From positions 62,001-126,000 of the forward strand of contig CAWJWP010000033.1 of assembly GCA_963846495.1 (NCBI GenBank): 64,000 nucleotides of DNA. Direction: 5' to 3'. This document shows, in pieces, positions 8,033 to 17,090 of the stretch. Made by a program: the position numbers and the translations under genes. Origin of the DNA: DASYQD01 sp963846495 (GTDB lineage: Bacteria; Acidobacteriota; Thermoanaerobaculia; Multivoradales; JAIOJS01). The notes under the pieces were generated by a model. The model worked only from the letters and a program-made list of their open reading frames with translations. It was not told the origin of the DNA and did not search any database. The first letter of the stretch is position 1. Every line of letters starts with the position of its first letter.

Positions 8033-9495
8033 TCGTGTTCCTACTGGGCTTTGCCGTCTTTGCGGTGCTTGCAGCGATCATGAACTGGCGGCACGGGTTG
8101 TTCCTGTGCATCGTGGCCGGCTTCCTCCAAGACCCGCTGCGGAAGATCACGCCGGGACAGCCGGTGGCGCTGGTGGTGTTCGTCGCCGCGATCTTCGGCG
8201 CCGCCATCATCGGCGGCTTCATCCGCGGCCAGCGTCTCGACGGTTCGCAGCTGGTCCGTTGGTTCCCGTCTCTGCGCAACTCGATGGCCTGCTTCGTCGC
8301 GCTGGTGGTCCTGCAGAGCATCGCCACGGTCGTGCGCTACAGCAGCCTCACTCTCGCCGGTATCGGCATGCTCGGTTACCTCAGCCCGCTGGCGGCGATC
8401 ATCGCCTTTTTCCAGCTCAGCCGGTCCTGGGCCGACACGCGGCGCTGGCTACGCTTCTACGTCGCCGCTGCCGCGGCGATGTCCCTCACCGTGTTCCTGC
8501 AGTTCCTCGGCTACTCGCCGGCAGTCTTCGAATCGATCGGGCTCGACAGCGTGTACGGCGTCGGCGGCCGGATTTCCATGTTGTGCGGCATCATGCGCAG
8601 CTCCGAAGTGGCGGCGTTCCATGCCGGAGCCGCGGCTTGCCTGTCGCTGACGCTCGCCTCCATCGCCAGCTCACGGCGCGCGCAGATCCTCTACGCCTCG
8701 CTGGTGCCGATGTTCCTGCTTGCCATAATCCTCGGCGGGCGCCGCAAGATGCTGGCCCAGTTCGCCCTCTACACGCTGGTTTATCTGTTCCTGCTCGTGC
8801 GCTCCCGCCGCGCCGTTTCGCGCGCCACCTCGCTGATGTCCTCGATGTTCGTCGTACTGGTGCTGGTGTCCGTTCCGTTCCTGCTCACCGATAGCAAGCA
8901 GAGCGCATTGACCCCCTACTTGAACCGCAGCGCTTCGGTTTTCGGAGAGGCCGGCGACCGGCTCGAGGCGATGACGACCGGCAGCATGAGCGCCATTGTT
9001 TCCGTCACCGGCTTCCTCGGCAGCGGTGCCGGCACGACCGGCCAGGGCTCGCAGTACTTCGGCGGCGCCGAGAGCATCATCGCTTCGGCACCGGCCGAGG
9101 GTGGGCTCGGCCGCGTGCTGGCCGAGCTCGGGCTGCCCGGCCTGTTCTGCCTGGTCTGGCTGGGCTCCAGCCTGCTGCGGATCATCGCCATGATCGTGCG
9201 TGAAGCGCGCACCAGGCCGGTAAGCGAGGCGGTCTTGACCTACGGCCTGGTGGCGTTCATCCCCTCGCATGCCGTCGTCTTCATGACCTCGCACCAGGTG
9301 TATGGCGACCCCTTCGTGCTGCTCGTGCTCGGCGCCTTCATCGGCTTCGCGATTAGCGCACGCCGGATGCGCGCGGTGGAAGCCGCGCGCGCCGAGCGCG
9401 CGGCGGCAACGGCGGCGGCGAGATCGGAGCCGGGACGAGGGCGACTGATGCCGGTGCGGCAGCCTGCCGTGGCGCCTGGCAGCTCCACATTCTGA
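8029..9495 (+). CDS. O-antigen polymerase/ligase-like (Wzy/WaaL) polytopic membrane protein
   Basis: Predicted inner-membrane protein of 488 aa with about ten hydrophobic helices, beginning MIVFLLGFAVFAVLAAIMNW. A long periplasmic loop (about residues 300-375) holds GDRLEAMTTGSMS and FLGSGAGTTGQGSQYF, followed by GLGRVLAELGLPGLFCLVWL. This arrangement of helices around one large loop is typical of O-antigen ligase/polymerase proteins. It acts on undecaprenyl-linked repeats or lipid A core. The ATG overlaps the previous stop. No Wzx flippase is seen while an ABC exporter is, so a ligase-like or alternative role is as likely as Wzy. Confidence 0.75.
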   Translation: MIVFLLGFAVFAVLAAIMNWRHGLFLCIVAGFLQDPLRKITPGQPVALVVFVAAIFGAAIIGGFIRGQRLDGSQLVRWFPSLRNSMACFVALVVLQSIATVVRYSSLTLAGIGMLGYLSPLAAIIAFFQLSRSWADTRRWLRFYVAAAAAMSLTVFLQFLGYSPAVFESIGLDSVYGVGGRISMLCGIMRSSEVAAFHAGAAACLSLTLASIASSRRAQILYASLVPMFLLAIILGGRRKMLAQFALYTLVYLFLLVRSRRAVSRATSLMSSMFVVLVLVSVPFLLTDSKQSALTPYLNRSASVFGEAGDRLEAMTTGSMSAIVSVTGFLGSGAGTTGQGSQYFGGAESIIASAPAEGGLGRVLAELGLPGLFCLVWLGSSLLRIIAMIVREARTRPVSEAVLTYGLVAFIPSHAVVFMTSHQVYGDPFVLLVLGAFIGFAISARRMRAVEAARAERAAATAAARSEPGRGRLMPVRQPAVAPGSSTF

Positions 9496-9507
9496 CCTGC
9501 CCGAGCG

Positions 9508-10698
9508 ATGGCGGCACCGCGTCAGCCGACCCACCTCGGCGTTGTCTCCACCCACCCGATCCAATACCAGGTACCCTGGTTCGTCGCCCTCGCCACCGAT
9601 CCGCGAGTGGACGTGCACGTCGGCTATGGCTGGATCCCCGATCCCGAGGCCCAGGGCGAGGGCTTCGGCACCGCCTTCGTGTGGGACCTACCGCTGCTCG
9701 ACGGCTACCGGTACACCGAGCTCGGGCGGCGCAACTCCCGGCCGCGGCTGTCGATGTTCTTCGGCATTCGGCTGCGGCGCGTGGCCGACTGGCTGCGGGC
9801 CCAGTGCTTCGACGCCCTCATCGTCACCGGTTGGAACTCGCTCGCGCTGGTACAGGCGGCGTTCGCCGCGCGGCGATCGAGGCTGCCGCTGCTCGTGCGC
9901 GGCGACTCCAACGACCTGCGGCCGCGCGGCGCGTTGACGCGGCTCGTCCACCGTGCGTTTCTGCCCTTCTTCGACGCGTTCCTGGTCGTCGGCAAGTCGA
10001 ACCGGCGCTTCTATCGGCGCAGTGGCGTACCCGAGAGGAAGCTCTTCGACTGCCCGCACTTCGTCGACAACGATCGGCTGGCGCGGCAGCACGCCGAAGC
10101 GGCCTCGCGCCGCGGGGAGTTGCGCGCGAAATGGGGCGTTCCTGCCAACGCCGTTTGCGCGCTCTTCGCCGGCAAGCTCGTGCGCGTCAAGAACGTGCCC
10201 GAGCTGTTCGCCGCATTGCGCGTCGCCGTCACCGGCGCGCCCCGGCTGCATCTGCTCGTCGCCGGCGAGGGGCCGCTCGGAGAGGAGCTGCGCGCCGTGG
10301 CTGCGCGTGACGGGTTACCGGTGAGCTTCACCGGTTTCCTCAATCAGAGCGAGATGCCGGCGGCCTACGCCGCCGCCGACTTCCTGGTGCTGCCGTCGCA
10401 CTCGGAGACCTGGGGCCTGGTCGTCAACGAGGCGATGGCGTGCGGTCTACCCGCCGTGGTGAGCGACGGCGTGGGCTGCGCGGAGGACCTCGTCGAGCCC
10501 GGCGTCACCGGCTACGTCTACCGCTCGGGCAGCGCCGAGGAGCTCGCGGCGCGGCTGACGGCGATGCTCGGCGATGACGAGGAGCGGCGGCAGCGGATGG
10601 GCGAGCGGGCGCGCTCGCGGATCGTCACCAGCTACTCGGTCGAGCGCGCCGTCGACGGCACGCTGGCCGCGCTGCGCGCGCTGGGGGCGCTGGCGTGA
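9508..10698 (+). CDS. Glycosyltransferase family 4
   Basis: GT-B retaining transferase, 396 aa. The N-terminal half begins HLGVVSTHPIQYQVPWFVAL, a form common in bacterial GT4s of O-antigen clusters. The C-terminal half carries ALFAGKLVRVKNVPELF, LLVAGEGPLGEEL, VSFTGFLNQSEMPAAYA and the donor signature PSHSETWGLVVNEAMACG. Starts 12 bases after the polymerase-like gene and overlaps the next by 4 bases. Probably cytosolic and membrane-associated. Sugar not predictable. Confidence 0.9.
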   Translation: MAAPRQPTHLGVVSTHPIQYQVPWFVALATDPRVDVHVGYGWIPDPEAQGEGFGTAFVWDLPLLDGYRYTELGRRNSRPRLSMFFGIRLRRVADWLRAQCFDALIVTGWNSLALVQAAFAARRSRLPLLVRGDSNDLRPRGALTRLVHRAFLPFFDAFLVVGKSNRRFYRRSGVPERKLFDCPHFVDNDRLARQHAEAASRRGELRAKWGVPANAVCALFAGKLVRVKNVPELFAALRVAVTGAPRLHLLVAGEGPLGEELRAVAARDGLPVSFTGFLNQSEMPAAYAAADFLVLPSHSETWGLVVNEAMACGLPAVVSDGVGCAEDLVEPGVTGYVYRSGSAEELAARLTAMLGDDEERRQRMGERARSRIVTSYSVERAVDGTLAALRALGALA

Positions 10699-11912
10699 AC
10701 GTCCTCCACGTCATCCCCACGTACGTTCCCGCTTGGCGCTACGGCGGCCCGATGCGCTCTGTGCACGGTCTCGCGAGGGCGCAGGCCCAGGCCGGCGATC
10801 GCGTCAGCGTCTACACGACGAACGTCGACGGACCCGACGTGCTCGACGTGGCGGTCGCGGAACCGGTGCGCCGCGACGGCGTCGAGGTGTGGTACTTCCC
10901 GGTCGCCTGGCCGCGGCGGCTTGCCCGCTCGCCAGCGATGGCGCGCGCGCTGCACGCCTCGATCAGCGGCTTCGACATCGTTCACCTGCACTCGGTGTTC
11001 CTCTGGCCGACGCTGGCAGCGGCGCGCGCCACGCGCATCGCGGGCGTGCCCTATGTGCTGTCGCCGCGCGGCATGCTGGTGCGCGATCTCATCGCCGCGC
11101 GCGGCCGCCTGCGCAAGACTCTCTGGCTCGCTCTGTTCGAGCGCAAGACCGTGCGCGAGGCGGCGGCCGTCGTCGTCTCGAGCGACCTCGAGGCGCGCGA
11201 GCTCGCTGCCCTCGGCCCCGAGGCCGCGTACGTCGAGGTGGTGCCCAACGGGCTGTCGGCTGACGAGCCGGCCGCGGGCGAAGGCACCGCGACCGCCGCA
11301 CTGCCGGCGCTGCCTTCCGACGGCCGGCCACTCGTGCTCTACCTCGGCCGTTTGAGCTGGAAGAAGGGTATCGACATCGCCATCCGCGCGCTCCTCGACG
11401 TGCCCGACGCCCGGCTCGCGATGGCCGGCAACGACGAAGAAGGTTTGCGTCCGCGTCTCGAGGCGCTGGCCGCCGAGCTCGGCGTCGCCGATCGCGTGTC
11501 GTTCCTCGGCGAGGTTCGCGGCTCGGCCAAGCAGGCCCTGCTCGCCGCGGCGCGCGTGCTGGTGATGCCGTCGATCTCCGAGAACTTCGGCATGGCCGCC
11601 CTCGAAGCGATGGCGGCCGGCGTGCCGGTGGTGCTCAGCCCCGGCGTCGGTCTTGCCGACGCGGTCGAAGAGGCCGCCGCCGGCATCGTGTGCGCGCGGA
11701 CGCCGCAGGCTTTCGGTGAAGCCGCTGCCCGCCTCCTCGCGCAACCCGATCTGGCGCGCGAGATGGGCGAGCGCGGCCGCCGCCTCGCCGCCGACCGTTT
11801 CTCCTGGCCCGCCATCGCCGCGTCGACGCGTTTCGTCTACGAGTGCGCGATCGCCGCCGCGCGCGCCACGGCGTCCACGCGCCCCATCGCTTCCGCGGCG
11901 CGCCGCGCCTAG
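10695..11912 (+). CDS. Glycosyltransferase family 4
   Basis: GT-B transferase of 405 aa, starting at GTG 10695 overlapping the previous TGA. N-terminus MNVLHVIPTYVPAWRYGGP, then HLHSVFLWPTLAAARATR and YVLSPRGMLVRDL. The C-terminal half has LVLYLGRLSWKKGIDIAIRA, VSFLGEVRG, and MPSISENFGMAALEAMAAG with the E-x7-E pair. Opening residues and gene order resemble GT4s annotated for colanic-acid-like and O-antigen synthesis. Ends 10 bases before the next transferase. Specificity unknown. Confidence 0.9.
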   Translation: MNVLHVIPTYVPAWRYGGPMRSVHGLARAQAQAGDRVSVYTTNVDGPDVLDVAVAEPVRRDGVEVWYFPVAWPRRLARSPAMARALHASISGFDIVHLHSVFLWPTLAAARATRIAGVPYVLSPRGMLVRDLIAARGRLRKTLWLALFERKTVREAAAVVVSSDLEARELAALGPEAAYVEVVPNGLSADEPAAGEGTATAALPALPSDGRPLVLYLGRLSWKKGIDIAIRALLDVPDARLAMAGNDEEGLRPRLEALAAELGVADRVSFLGEVRGSAKQALLAAARVLVMPSISENFGMAALEAMAAGVPVVLSPGVGLADAVEEAAAGIVCARTPQAFGEAAARLLAQPDLAREMGERGRRLAADRFSWPAIAASTRFVYECAIAAARATASTRPIASAARRA

Positions 11913-11922
11913 TGACCTCTCG

Positions 11923-12864
11923 ATGAGCCGCGTCCCGCTCACCGTGCTGATGACGACTCGCGACGAGGAGGCCAACCTGCCGCGCACCCTCGGCGCGATC
12001 GTCGGCTGGGCGGACCAGATTTGCGTCATCGATTCCGAGAGCAGCGACCGCACAGTGGAGATCGCGCGCGCGCACGGCGCCGAGGTGACTACGCTCGCCT
12101 ACGAGCACGGCCGCATCATCCCGTGGATCTTCCAGTGGGGCCTCGACAACCTGTCGATACGCCACGAGTGGGTGCTGCTGCTCGAAGCCGACCAGCTCGT
12201 GACGCCCGAGCTGCGGGCCGAGATCGAGACCTTGCTCGCACGGCCCGACGTCCGCGAGAACGGCTTCTACCTGCGCCGCCGCCAGGTCTTCCGCGGCAAG
12301 CCGATCCGCTTCGGCGGCTACGGCAGCAAGCGGATGCTCAAGCTGTTCCGTCGCGGCTGCGGCGAGCTCGACCCCGTCGAGCAGGACACGCGCGTCTACG
12401 TGCGCGGCGAGGTGGGCACGCTGCGCCGCGCCCTCGAAGAGTGGAACCGCAAGGAGGACGCCATCCTCTTCTATCTCGGCAAGCACCTGCGCTACGCCGA
12501 GGCGTTCGCGCGCGAGGAGCATCGGCGGCGCAGCGAAGGACTCGACTTCAAGATCGCCGGCCGCCCGCTGGGCACGCCCGACGAGCGCATCGTCTGGCAG
12601 AAGCGCCTCTGGTACCGGCTGCCGCTCTACTGGCGGCCGTTCCTCTATTTCATCTACCGCTACTTCGTGCTGCTCGGCATCCTCGACGGCGCGAACGGCT
12701 TCCTCTTCCACTTCCTGCAGGCGTTCTGGTTCCGGCTGGTCGTGGATGCGCGGCTGAGCGAGCTGTGCGCGGAGGCAGCAGTAGCAAAGGCGACGGACGC
12801 CGAGACAGCGAGCGGGACGAGCTCCGGCGAATCCGCGCTCGCCTCGCCGAGGGCCGCGCCGTGA
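11923..12864 (+). CDS. Glycosyltransferase family 2 (WaaE/KdtX-like)
   Basis: GT-A transferase of 313 aa. N-terminus VPLTVLMTTRDEEANLPRTL, with ICVIDSESSDRTVEIARAHG, the form typical of WaaE/KdtX-like transferases; the metal site is LLLEADQLVTPEL (about residue 87). The tail has hydrophobic aromatic stretches (PFLYFIYRYFVLLGILDG) that probably contact the membrane. Its GC-rich 3' end overlaps the GTG of the carbamoyltransferase by 4 bases. In lipopolysaccharide systems relatives add core sugars; here the substrate is open. Confidence 0.87.
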   Translation: MSRVPLTVLMTTRDEEANLPRTLGAIVGWADQICVIDSESSDRTVEIARAHGAEVTTLAYEHGRIIPWIFQWGLDNLSIRHEWVLLLEADQLVTPELRAEIETLLARPDVRENGFYLRRRQVFRGKPIRFGGYGSKRMLKLFRRGCGELDPVEQDTRVYVRGEVGTLRRALEEWNRKEDAILFYLGKHLRYAEAFAREEHRRRSEGLDFKIAGRPLGTPDERIVWQKRLWYRLPLYWRPFLYFIYRYFVLLGILDGANGFLFHFLQAFWFRLVVDARLSELCAEAAVAKATDAETASGTSSGESALASPRAAP

Positions 12865-14676
12865 CCTTGCGCATCCTCGGGCTCTCCACGTACCACGCCG
12901 ACGCCGCGGCCGCCGCGGTCGCCGACGGCGGTTTCATCGCCGGCGCCGAGGAGGAGCGCTTCCGCCGCGTCAAACACTGGGCCGGTTTCCCCGCCGAGGC
13001 GCTGCGCTGGGCGGCCGGCGAGCTCGCGGCAAGCGACGGTGCTGGCATCGACGCCGTGGCGGTGGCGCGGCAGCCGCGCGCCTACCTGTGGAAGAAGGCG
13101 CGGCTCGCGCTATCGCACCCGCGGAGCCTGGGCCGCGCCGCCGGCCGAGCGCGCAACCTGGGACAGGTGTCGAACCTCCAGCAACGCGTGCGGCAGGAGC
13201 TGCCGCGTGTCGACGGCGCACGGGTCGTACCTGTCGAGCACCACCTCGCCCACCTCGCCTCGGCGTTCTTCTGCTCGCCCTTTGAAGAGGCGGCGCTGCT
13301 CTCCGTCGACGGCTTCGGCGATTTCGTCTCGACCATGCTCGCGCGCGGCAAAGGCAACCGGATCGAGGTGCTCGACCGCGTCCTCTTCCCACATTCGCTC
13401 GGGCATCTTCTACACCGCGATCACCCAGTACCTCGGCTTCCTCGGCTTCGGCGACGAGTACAAGGTGATGGGGCTCGCGGCCTACGGCGAGCCGCGCTTC
13501 GCGACGGCGCTCGGCACGATCGTCCGGCCCGCGAAGGACGGCACCTTCCGCCTCGACCTGCGCTACTTCCGCCACCTCCGCGACGGCGTGCAGATGACCT
13601 GGGAAGACGGGGCGCCCGAGCTGGGGGTGCTCTTCACGCCGGCGCTCGAGCAGCTGCTCGGCCCGCGCCGCCAGCCCAGCGACGAGCTCGAGCAGCGCCA
13701 CTCGCGACCTCGCGGCGTCGCTGCAGCAGGTCTACGAGGAACGCTTCTTCGTCCTCGTGCGGCGCGTGCTGTCGCTGTGCGGCAGCCGCAAGCTGGCGCT
13801 CGCCGGCGGCTGCGCGCTCAACTCGCTCGCCAACGGCAAGCTCTTCGAGCGCACCGGCGTCGAGGAGCTGTTCATCCAGGCCGCGGCAGGCGACGCCGGC
13901 ACCTCGCTCGGCGCCGCGCTCTATGCGCACCACGTCGCCTTCGAGCAGCCGCGCTCCGGCTTCGTGATGGATCACAGCGCCTGGGGCCCGGCCTTCGACG
14001 ATGCGGCCGTGCGCGCCGCCGTGGCAGCGGCGCTGCCGGAATCGCAGCGGCAGGGACGGCGTCTATGGCGAGGTGAGCGTGTCGACCGCCGCGACCGAGG
14101 ACGAGCTCGTGCGCGGGACCGCGGAGGCGATCGCCGCACGGCGAGGTCGTCGGCTGGTACCAGGGGCGTTCGGAGTGGGGCCCGCGCGCGCTGGGCAACC
14201 GCTCGATCCTCGCCGACCCGCGGCGCGGCGACATGAAGGAGCTACTCAACCGGAAGATCAAGCGCCGCGAGTCCTTCCGCCCCTTCGCGCCGTCGATCCT
14301 CGAGGAGCGCACCGGCGACTGGTTCACCATCAGCTACCCCGACCCCTTCATGCTCAAGGTCTACCCGATCCGACCCGAGAAGCGCGCCGCGATCCCCGCC
14401 GTCACCCACGTCGACGGCACGGGCCGGCTGCAGACGGTGTCGGAGCGCAGCAACCCGCGCTACTGGCGGCTGATCCGCGCCTTCGAGAAGCAGACCGGCG
14501 TGCCCATCGTGCTCAATACCTCGTTCAACGAGAACGAGCCGATCGTCAACACGCCGGGCGAAGCGCTCGACTGCTTCCTGCGCACCGGCATGGACCGGCT
14601 GGTGCTCGATCGTGTGGTGTTGCAGCGCACGAGGTCCGCCGGCAAAGCCGAGCCACGGACGCAAGTGAGCGAATGA
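12861..14676 (+). pseudogene. NodU/CmcH-type carbamoyltransferase, four frameshifts
   Basis: Would transfer carbamoyl from carbamoyl phosphate to a sugar hydroxyl. GTG 12861 gives TLRILGLSTYHADAAAA and EEERFRRVKHWAGFP, then VEHHLAHLASAF. Switches: an extra G near 13401 (HSLG to IFYTAITQYLGF), near 13700 (into DLAASLQQVYEERFF and LAGGCALNSLANGK), near 14050 (DGVYGEVSVST) and near 14140 (VVGWYQGRSEWGPRALGNRS). The rest is intact: RRESFRPFAPSILEE, VLNTSFNENEPIV. All four switches move the frame by +1. Each segment keeps its family motifs, so decay is recent or the errors are technical. An intact, divergent copy is at 24545. Confidence 0.82.
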
Positions 14677-15632
14677 CCGCGAGCCCCCTCGACGTCTCGA
14701 TCGTCATGCCGTTGCACAACGGCTCGCGGTTCCTTGCCGCGTCGATCGGTTCGTGCCTGCGCGAGCTCGAGGGCGGCATTCAGGGAGAAGTCCTCGCCGT
14801 CGACGATCACTCGGCGGACGACTCGCTTGCCGTCGCCGATGCGATCGGCGGCCCCGTACGCGCTCTGGCGGTGAGGGACGCGAGGGGCAGAAGCGCCGCG
14901 CGGAACCTGGGGTTGCACACGGCCGGCGGCACCTTCGTGAAGTTCCTCGATCAGGATGACGACCTCGAGCCCGGTGCCCTTCGCGAAGAGCTGGGGATGG
15001 CCGCCGAGCGGCGGCTCGACATCCTGGTCTCGGGCTACCGCATGGCACCCGTGGGAGCGCCGGCCGGCGCCGCGTTCGCCCCGCCGGCGCTGGATCGTGG
15101 CATCGACAGCCTGCTCGCCGGCGAGGCCGTGCCCACCGGCGCCGCGCTCTACCGGCGGAGCTACCTGCAGGGCCTCGAGTGGCCCGAGCCGTCAACGAGG
15201 CTCGACGACTGGAGGTTCTTCCTCGGGGCTGCCCTGCGCGGAGGCCGCATCGGGCGCCGGGAACGACCGGCCTACACCTGGCGACAACACCCCGACCAGG
15301 CATCCAAGGGCTTCGACTCACTGGCCACGGCGATCTCGTTCTACGAGGTACTGGATTGGCTGGAATGCGAGTTGCGGCGCAGCGGCGAGCTCAGCGAGGC
15401 CCGCCTCGCGAGGCTCGCGCAGTACCGCTACAAGGAGCTGCGCGTGCTCTGTCGCTTCGACAGGGCCCGCTTCGAGCGCGAGGCCGCGAAGATCCGCCGC
15501 CTCGACCCGGCGTTCGCGCCCAAGGACGAGGAGCGGCAATGGTGGATGCGGTGGGCCGGCCGGCTGGTCGGTTACCGGCGTGCCGTCCTGCTCCACACGC
15601 GCCTTCGGGCCGTCCTGATGCCTCATGGCTGA
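14673..15632 (+). CDS. Glycosyltransferase family 2
   Basis: GT-A transferase, 319 aa, ATG overlapping the preceding TGA. Motifs: DVSIVMPLHNGSRFLAASI, VLAVDDHSADDSLAVADA, ARNLGLHTAGGTFVKFLDQD (DQDDD metal site, about residue 96) and RLDDWRFFLGAALRGG for the acceptor side. The C-terminal 90 residues (RYKELRVLCRFDRARF) look helical. The stop lies 8 bases inside the next gene. Specificity unknown. Confidence 0.87.
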   Translation: MTASPLDVSIVMPLHNGSRFLAASIGSCLRELEGGIQGEVLAVDDHSADDSLAVADAIGGPVRALAVRDARGRSAARNLGLHTAGGTFVKFLDQDDDLEPGALREELGMAAERRLDILVSGYRMAPVGAPAGAAFAPPALDRGIDSLLAGEAVPTGAALYRRSYLQGLEWPEPSTRLDDWRFFLGAALRGGRIGRRERPAYTWRQHPDQASKGFDSLATAISFYEVLDWLECELRRSGELSEARLARLAQYRYKELRVLCRFDRARFEREAAKIRRLDPAFAPKDEERQWWMRWAGRLVGYRRAVLLHTRLRAVLMPHG

Positions 15633-16332
15633 TCACTCCTACTGGTGGTGGAGAGCGCGATCGGCGGCCAGCCGGGCCTGGAGGAGATGGATCATCCCCG
15701 AAGCCTCCCTCGCGTTCGGCTATCTCGCGGAAGACATCATCGCCGCGAGGCTCCTCGACTCGCACTTGCACAAGGGCTTCTACGTCGACGTCGGCTGCAA
15801 CCACCCGGTAAGGCTTTCCAACACGCTCACCCTTTATTTCGCGGGCTGGCGCGGCATCAACGTCGACGCCAACCCGGCGGCCGTCGAGCGCATGCGTCGA
15901 GGGCGGCCAGGCGACGTCGCGGTTTGCTCACTGGTAGGGAAGCCCGGCGTCGAACGCGAGTTCGTGGTCTTCGCGCAGGACGAGCTGAGCACGGCCAATC
16001 CGTCCTTCGTGGAACGCTGGTCACAGAGCGCCGAGGTGGTCGAGCGCGTCGCGCTCCAGTCTCGTTCGCTCACCGACATCCTGCGCCAACACGGCGCGCC
16101 CGCGCAGTTCGATTTCCTCAACGTCGACGTCGAGGGCATGGAGCTGGAAGTCCTCGAATCGCTGGATTTCGAGCAGTTTCAACCCCGGCTCATCGCCTTG
16201 GAAATCCACGGTTTCGACGCCGGGAATCCCGACAACGCGGCGGCGATCCGGTTCCTCTCGACAAAGGGCTATCGACTGCGCGCCTACAACGGTCTCACCG
16301 CGTTCGTCGAGAAGCCGCCGGCTCAGTCGTGA
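15625..16332 (+). CDS. FkbM-family SAM-dependent methyltransferase
   Basis: Methyltransferase of 235 aa. SAM motif I is FYVDVGCNHPVRLSNT (about residue 52). GWRGINVDANPAAVERMR follows for ribose binding, then FDFLNVDVEGMELEVLESL (about residue 153), the diagnostic FkbM block. FkbM proteins O-methylate sugars or polyketides; in polysaccharide clusters a sugar hydroxyl is the usual target. A hydrophobic/aromatic N-terminus (HSYWWWRARSAASRAWRRW) may attach it to the membrane. Overlaps both neighbours and is directly followed by a second, different FkbM gene. Confidence 0.9.
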   Translation: MADHSYWWWRARSAASRAWRRWIIPEASLAFGYLAEDIIAARLLDSHLHKGFYVDVGCNHPVRLSNTLTLYFAGWRGINVDANPAAVERMRRGRPGDVAVCSLVGKPGVEREFVVFAQDELSTANPSFVERWSQSAEVVERVALQSRSLTDILRQHGAPAQFDFLNVDVEGMELEVLESLDFEQFQPRLIALEIHGFDAGNPDNAAAIRFLSTKGYRLRAYNGLTAFVEKPPAQS

Positions 16333-17090
16333 CGGTGGCGGCGATGTGGCTGGAGAAGACCTCGGCGCCGATGGGTCGCTTCGCGCGGCTGGTCCGGGCG
16401 CCGTTTCGGATGGTGCCCCGGGATCGTCCGCTGCGCGTGCTGACGGGCCCCCTCCGCGGCGCAACTTGGGTGCCCGGTTCCTCCACCCTCGGCTGTTGGC
16501 TGGGAATCTATGAGCGGCGGAGCCAGCGTCTCTTCAGTCGCCAGCTCGCCGCAGGCGACGTGGTCTTCGACATCGGCGCTCACGTGGGTTTCTACACGCT
16601 GCTGGCTTCGCGGCTCGTCGGCCCCAGCGGGCGGGTCGTCGCGTTCGAGCCGCTGGCGCGCAACCTCGATCTGCTGGCGCGGCATCTCGACTACAACCGC
16701 GCGTCCAACGTGACAGTCGTCGCCGCGGCGGTAGGGGAAAAGACCGGTAGCGAGCGGTTCGCATGCGGGAAGGACCCTTCGATGGGTGCCTTGGCGGAAG
16801 ACGGCGACGTCGTCGACTTGGTCTGTATCGACGACCTCGTCGCTCGAGGTGAGCTCCCGCCCCCGCGTCTGGTCAAGATCGACGTCGAGGGTGCCGAGTC
16901 GCGAGTCCTCGATGGCGCCAGCGCGACCCTGGCCAAGTATCGGCCCGCGGTGCTGCTCGCCGCCCATGGCTGGGCGCAGTGGCAGGAATGCTCGCGGCGG
17001 CTGGCGGACCTCGGCTTCGCGGTTCGTCTCGTCCGCGACGGCAGTGTCGACGGCAACTATTCGCTCTTTGCCAGCGGTGCTCCGCGATGA
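16329..17090 (+). CDS. FkbM-family SAM-dependent methyltransferase
   Basis: Second FkbM-type enzyme in tandem, 253 aa from GTG 16329 (an in-frame ATG is at 16344). Motif I is DVVFDIGAHVGFYTLLASRL (about residue 77), acidic loop VVAFEPLARNLDLLARHL, and the FkbM block LVKIDVEGAESRVLDGA. It lacks the N-terminal stretch of its neighbour and the two differ widely outside the motifs, so they probably methylate different positions. It overlaps both flanking genes by 4 bases. Confidence 0.9.
   Translation: MTVAAMWLEKTSAPMGRFARLVRAPFRMVPRDRPLRVLTGPLRGATWVPGSSTLGCWLGIYERRSQRLFSRQLAAGDVVFDIGAHVGFYTLLASRLVGPSGRVVAFEPLARNLDLLARHLDYNRASNVTVVAAAVGEKTGSERFACGKDPSMGALAEDGDVVDLVCIDDLVARGELPPPRLVKIDVEGAESRVLDGASATLAKYRPAVLLAAHGWAQWQECSRRLADLGFAVRLVRDGSVDGNYSLFASGAPR

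Noticed and set aside
12861..14676. Programmed +1 frameshifting in the carbamoyltransferase
   Set aside because: Four shifts in one gene without common slippery sequence; decay or sequence error is simpler.
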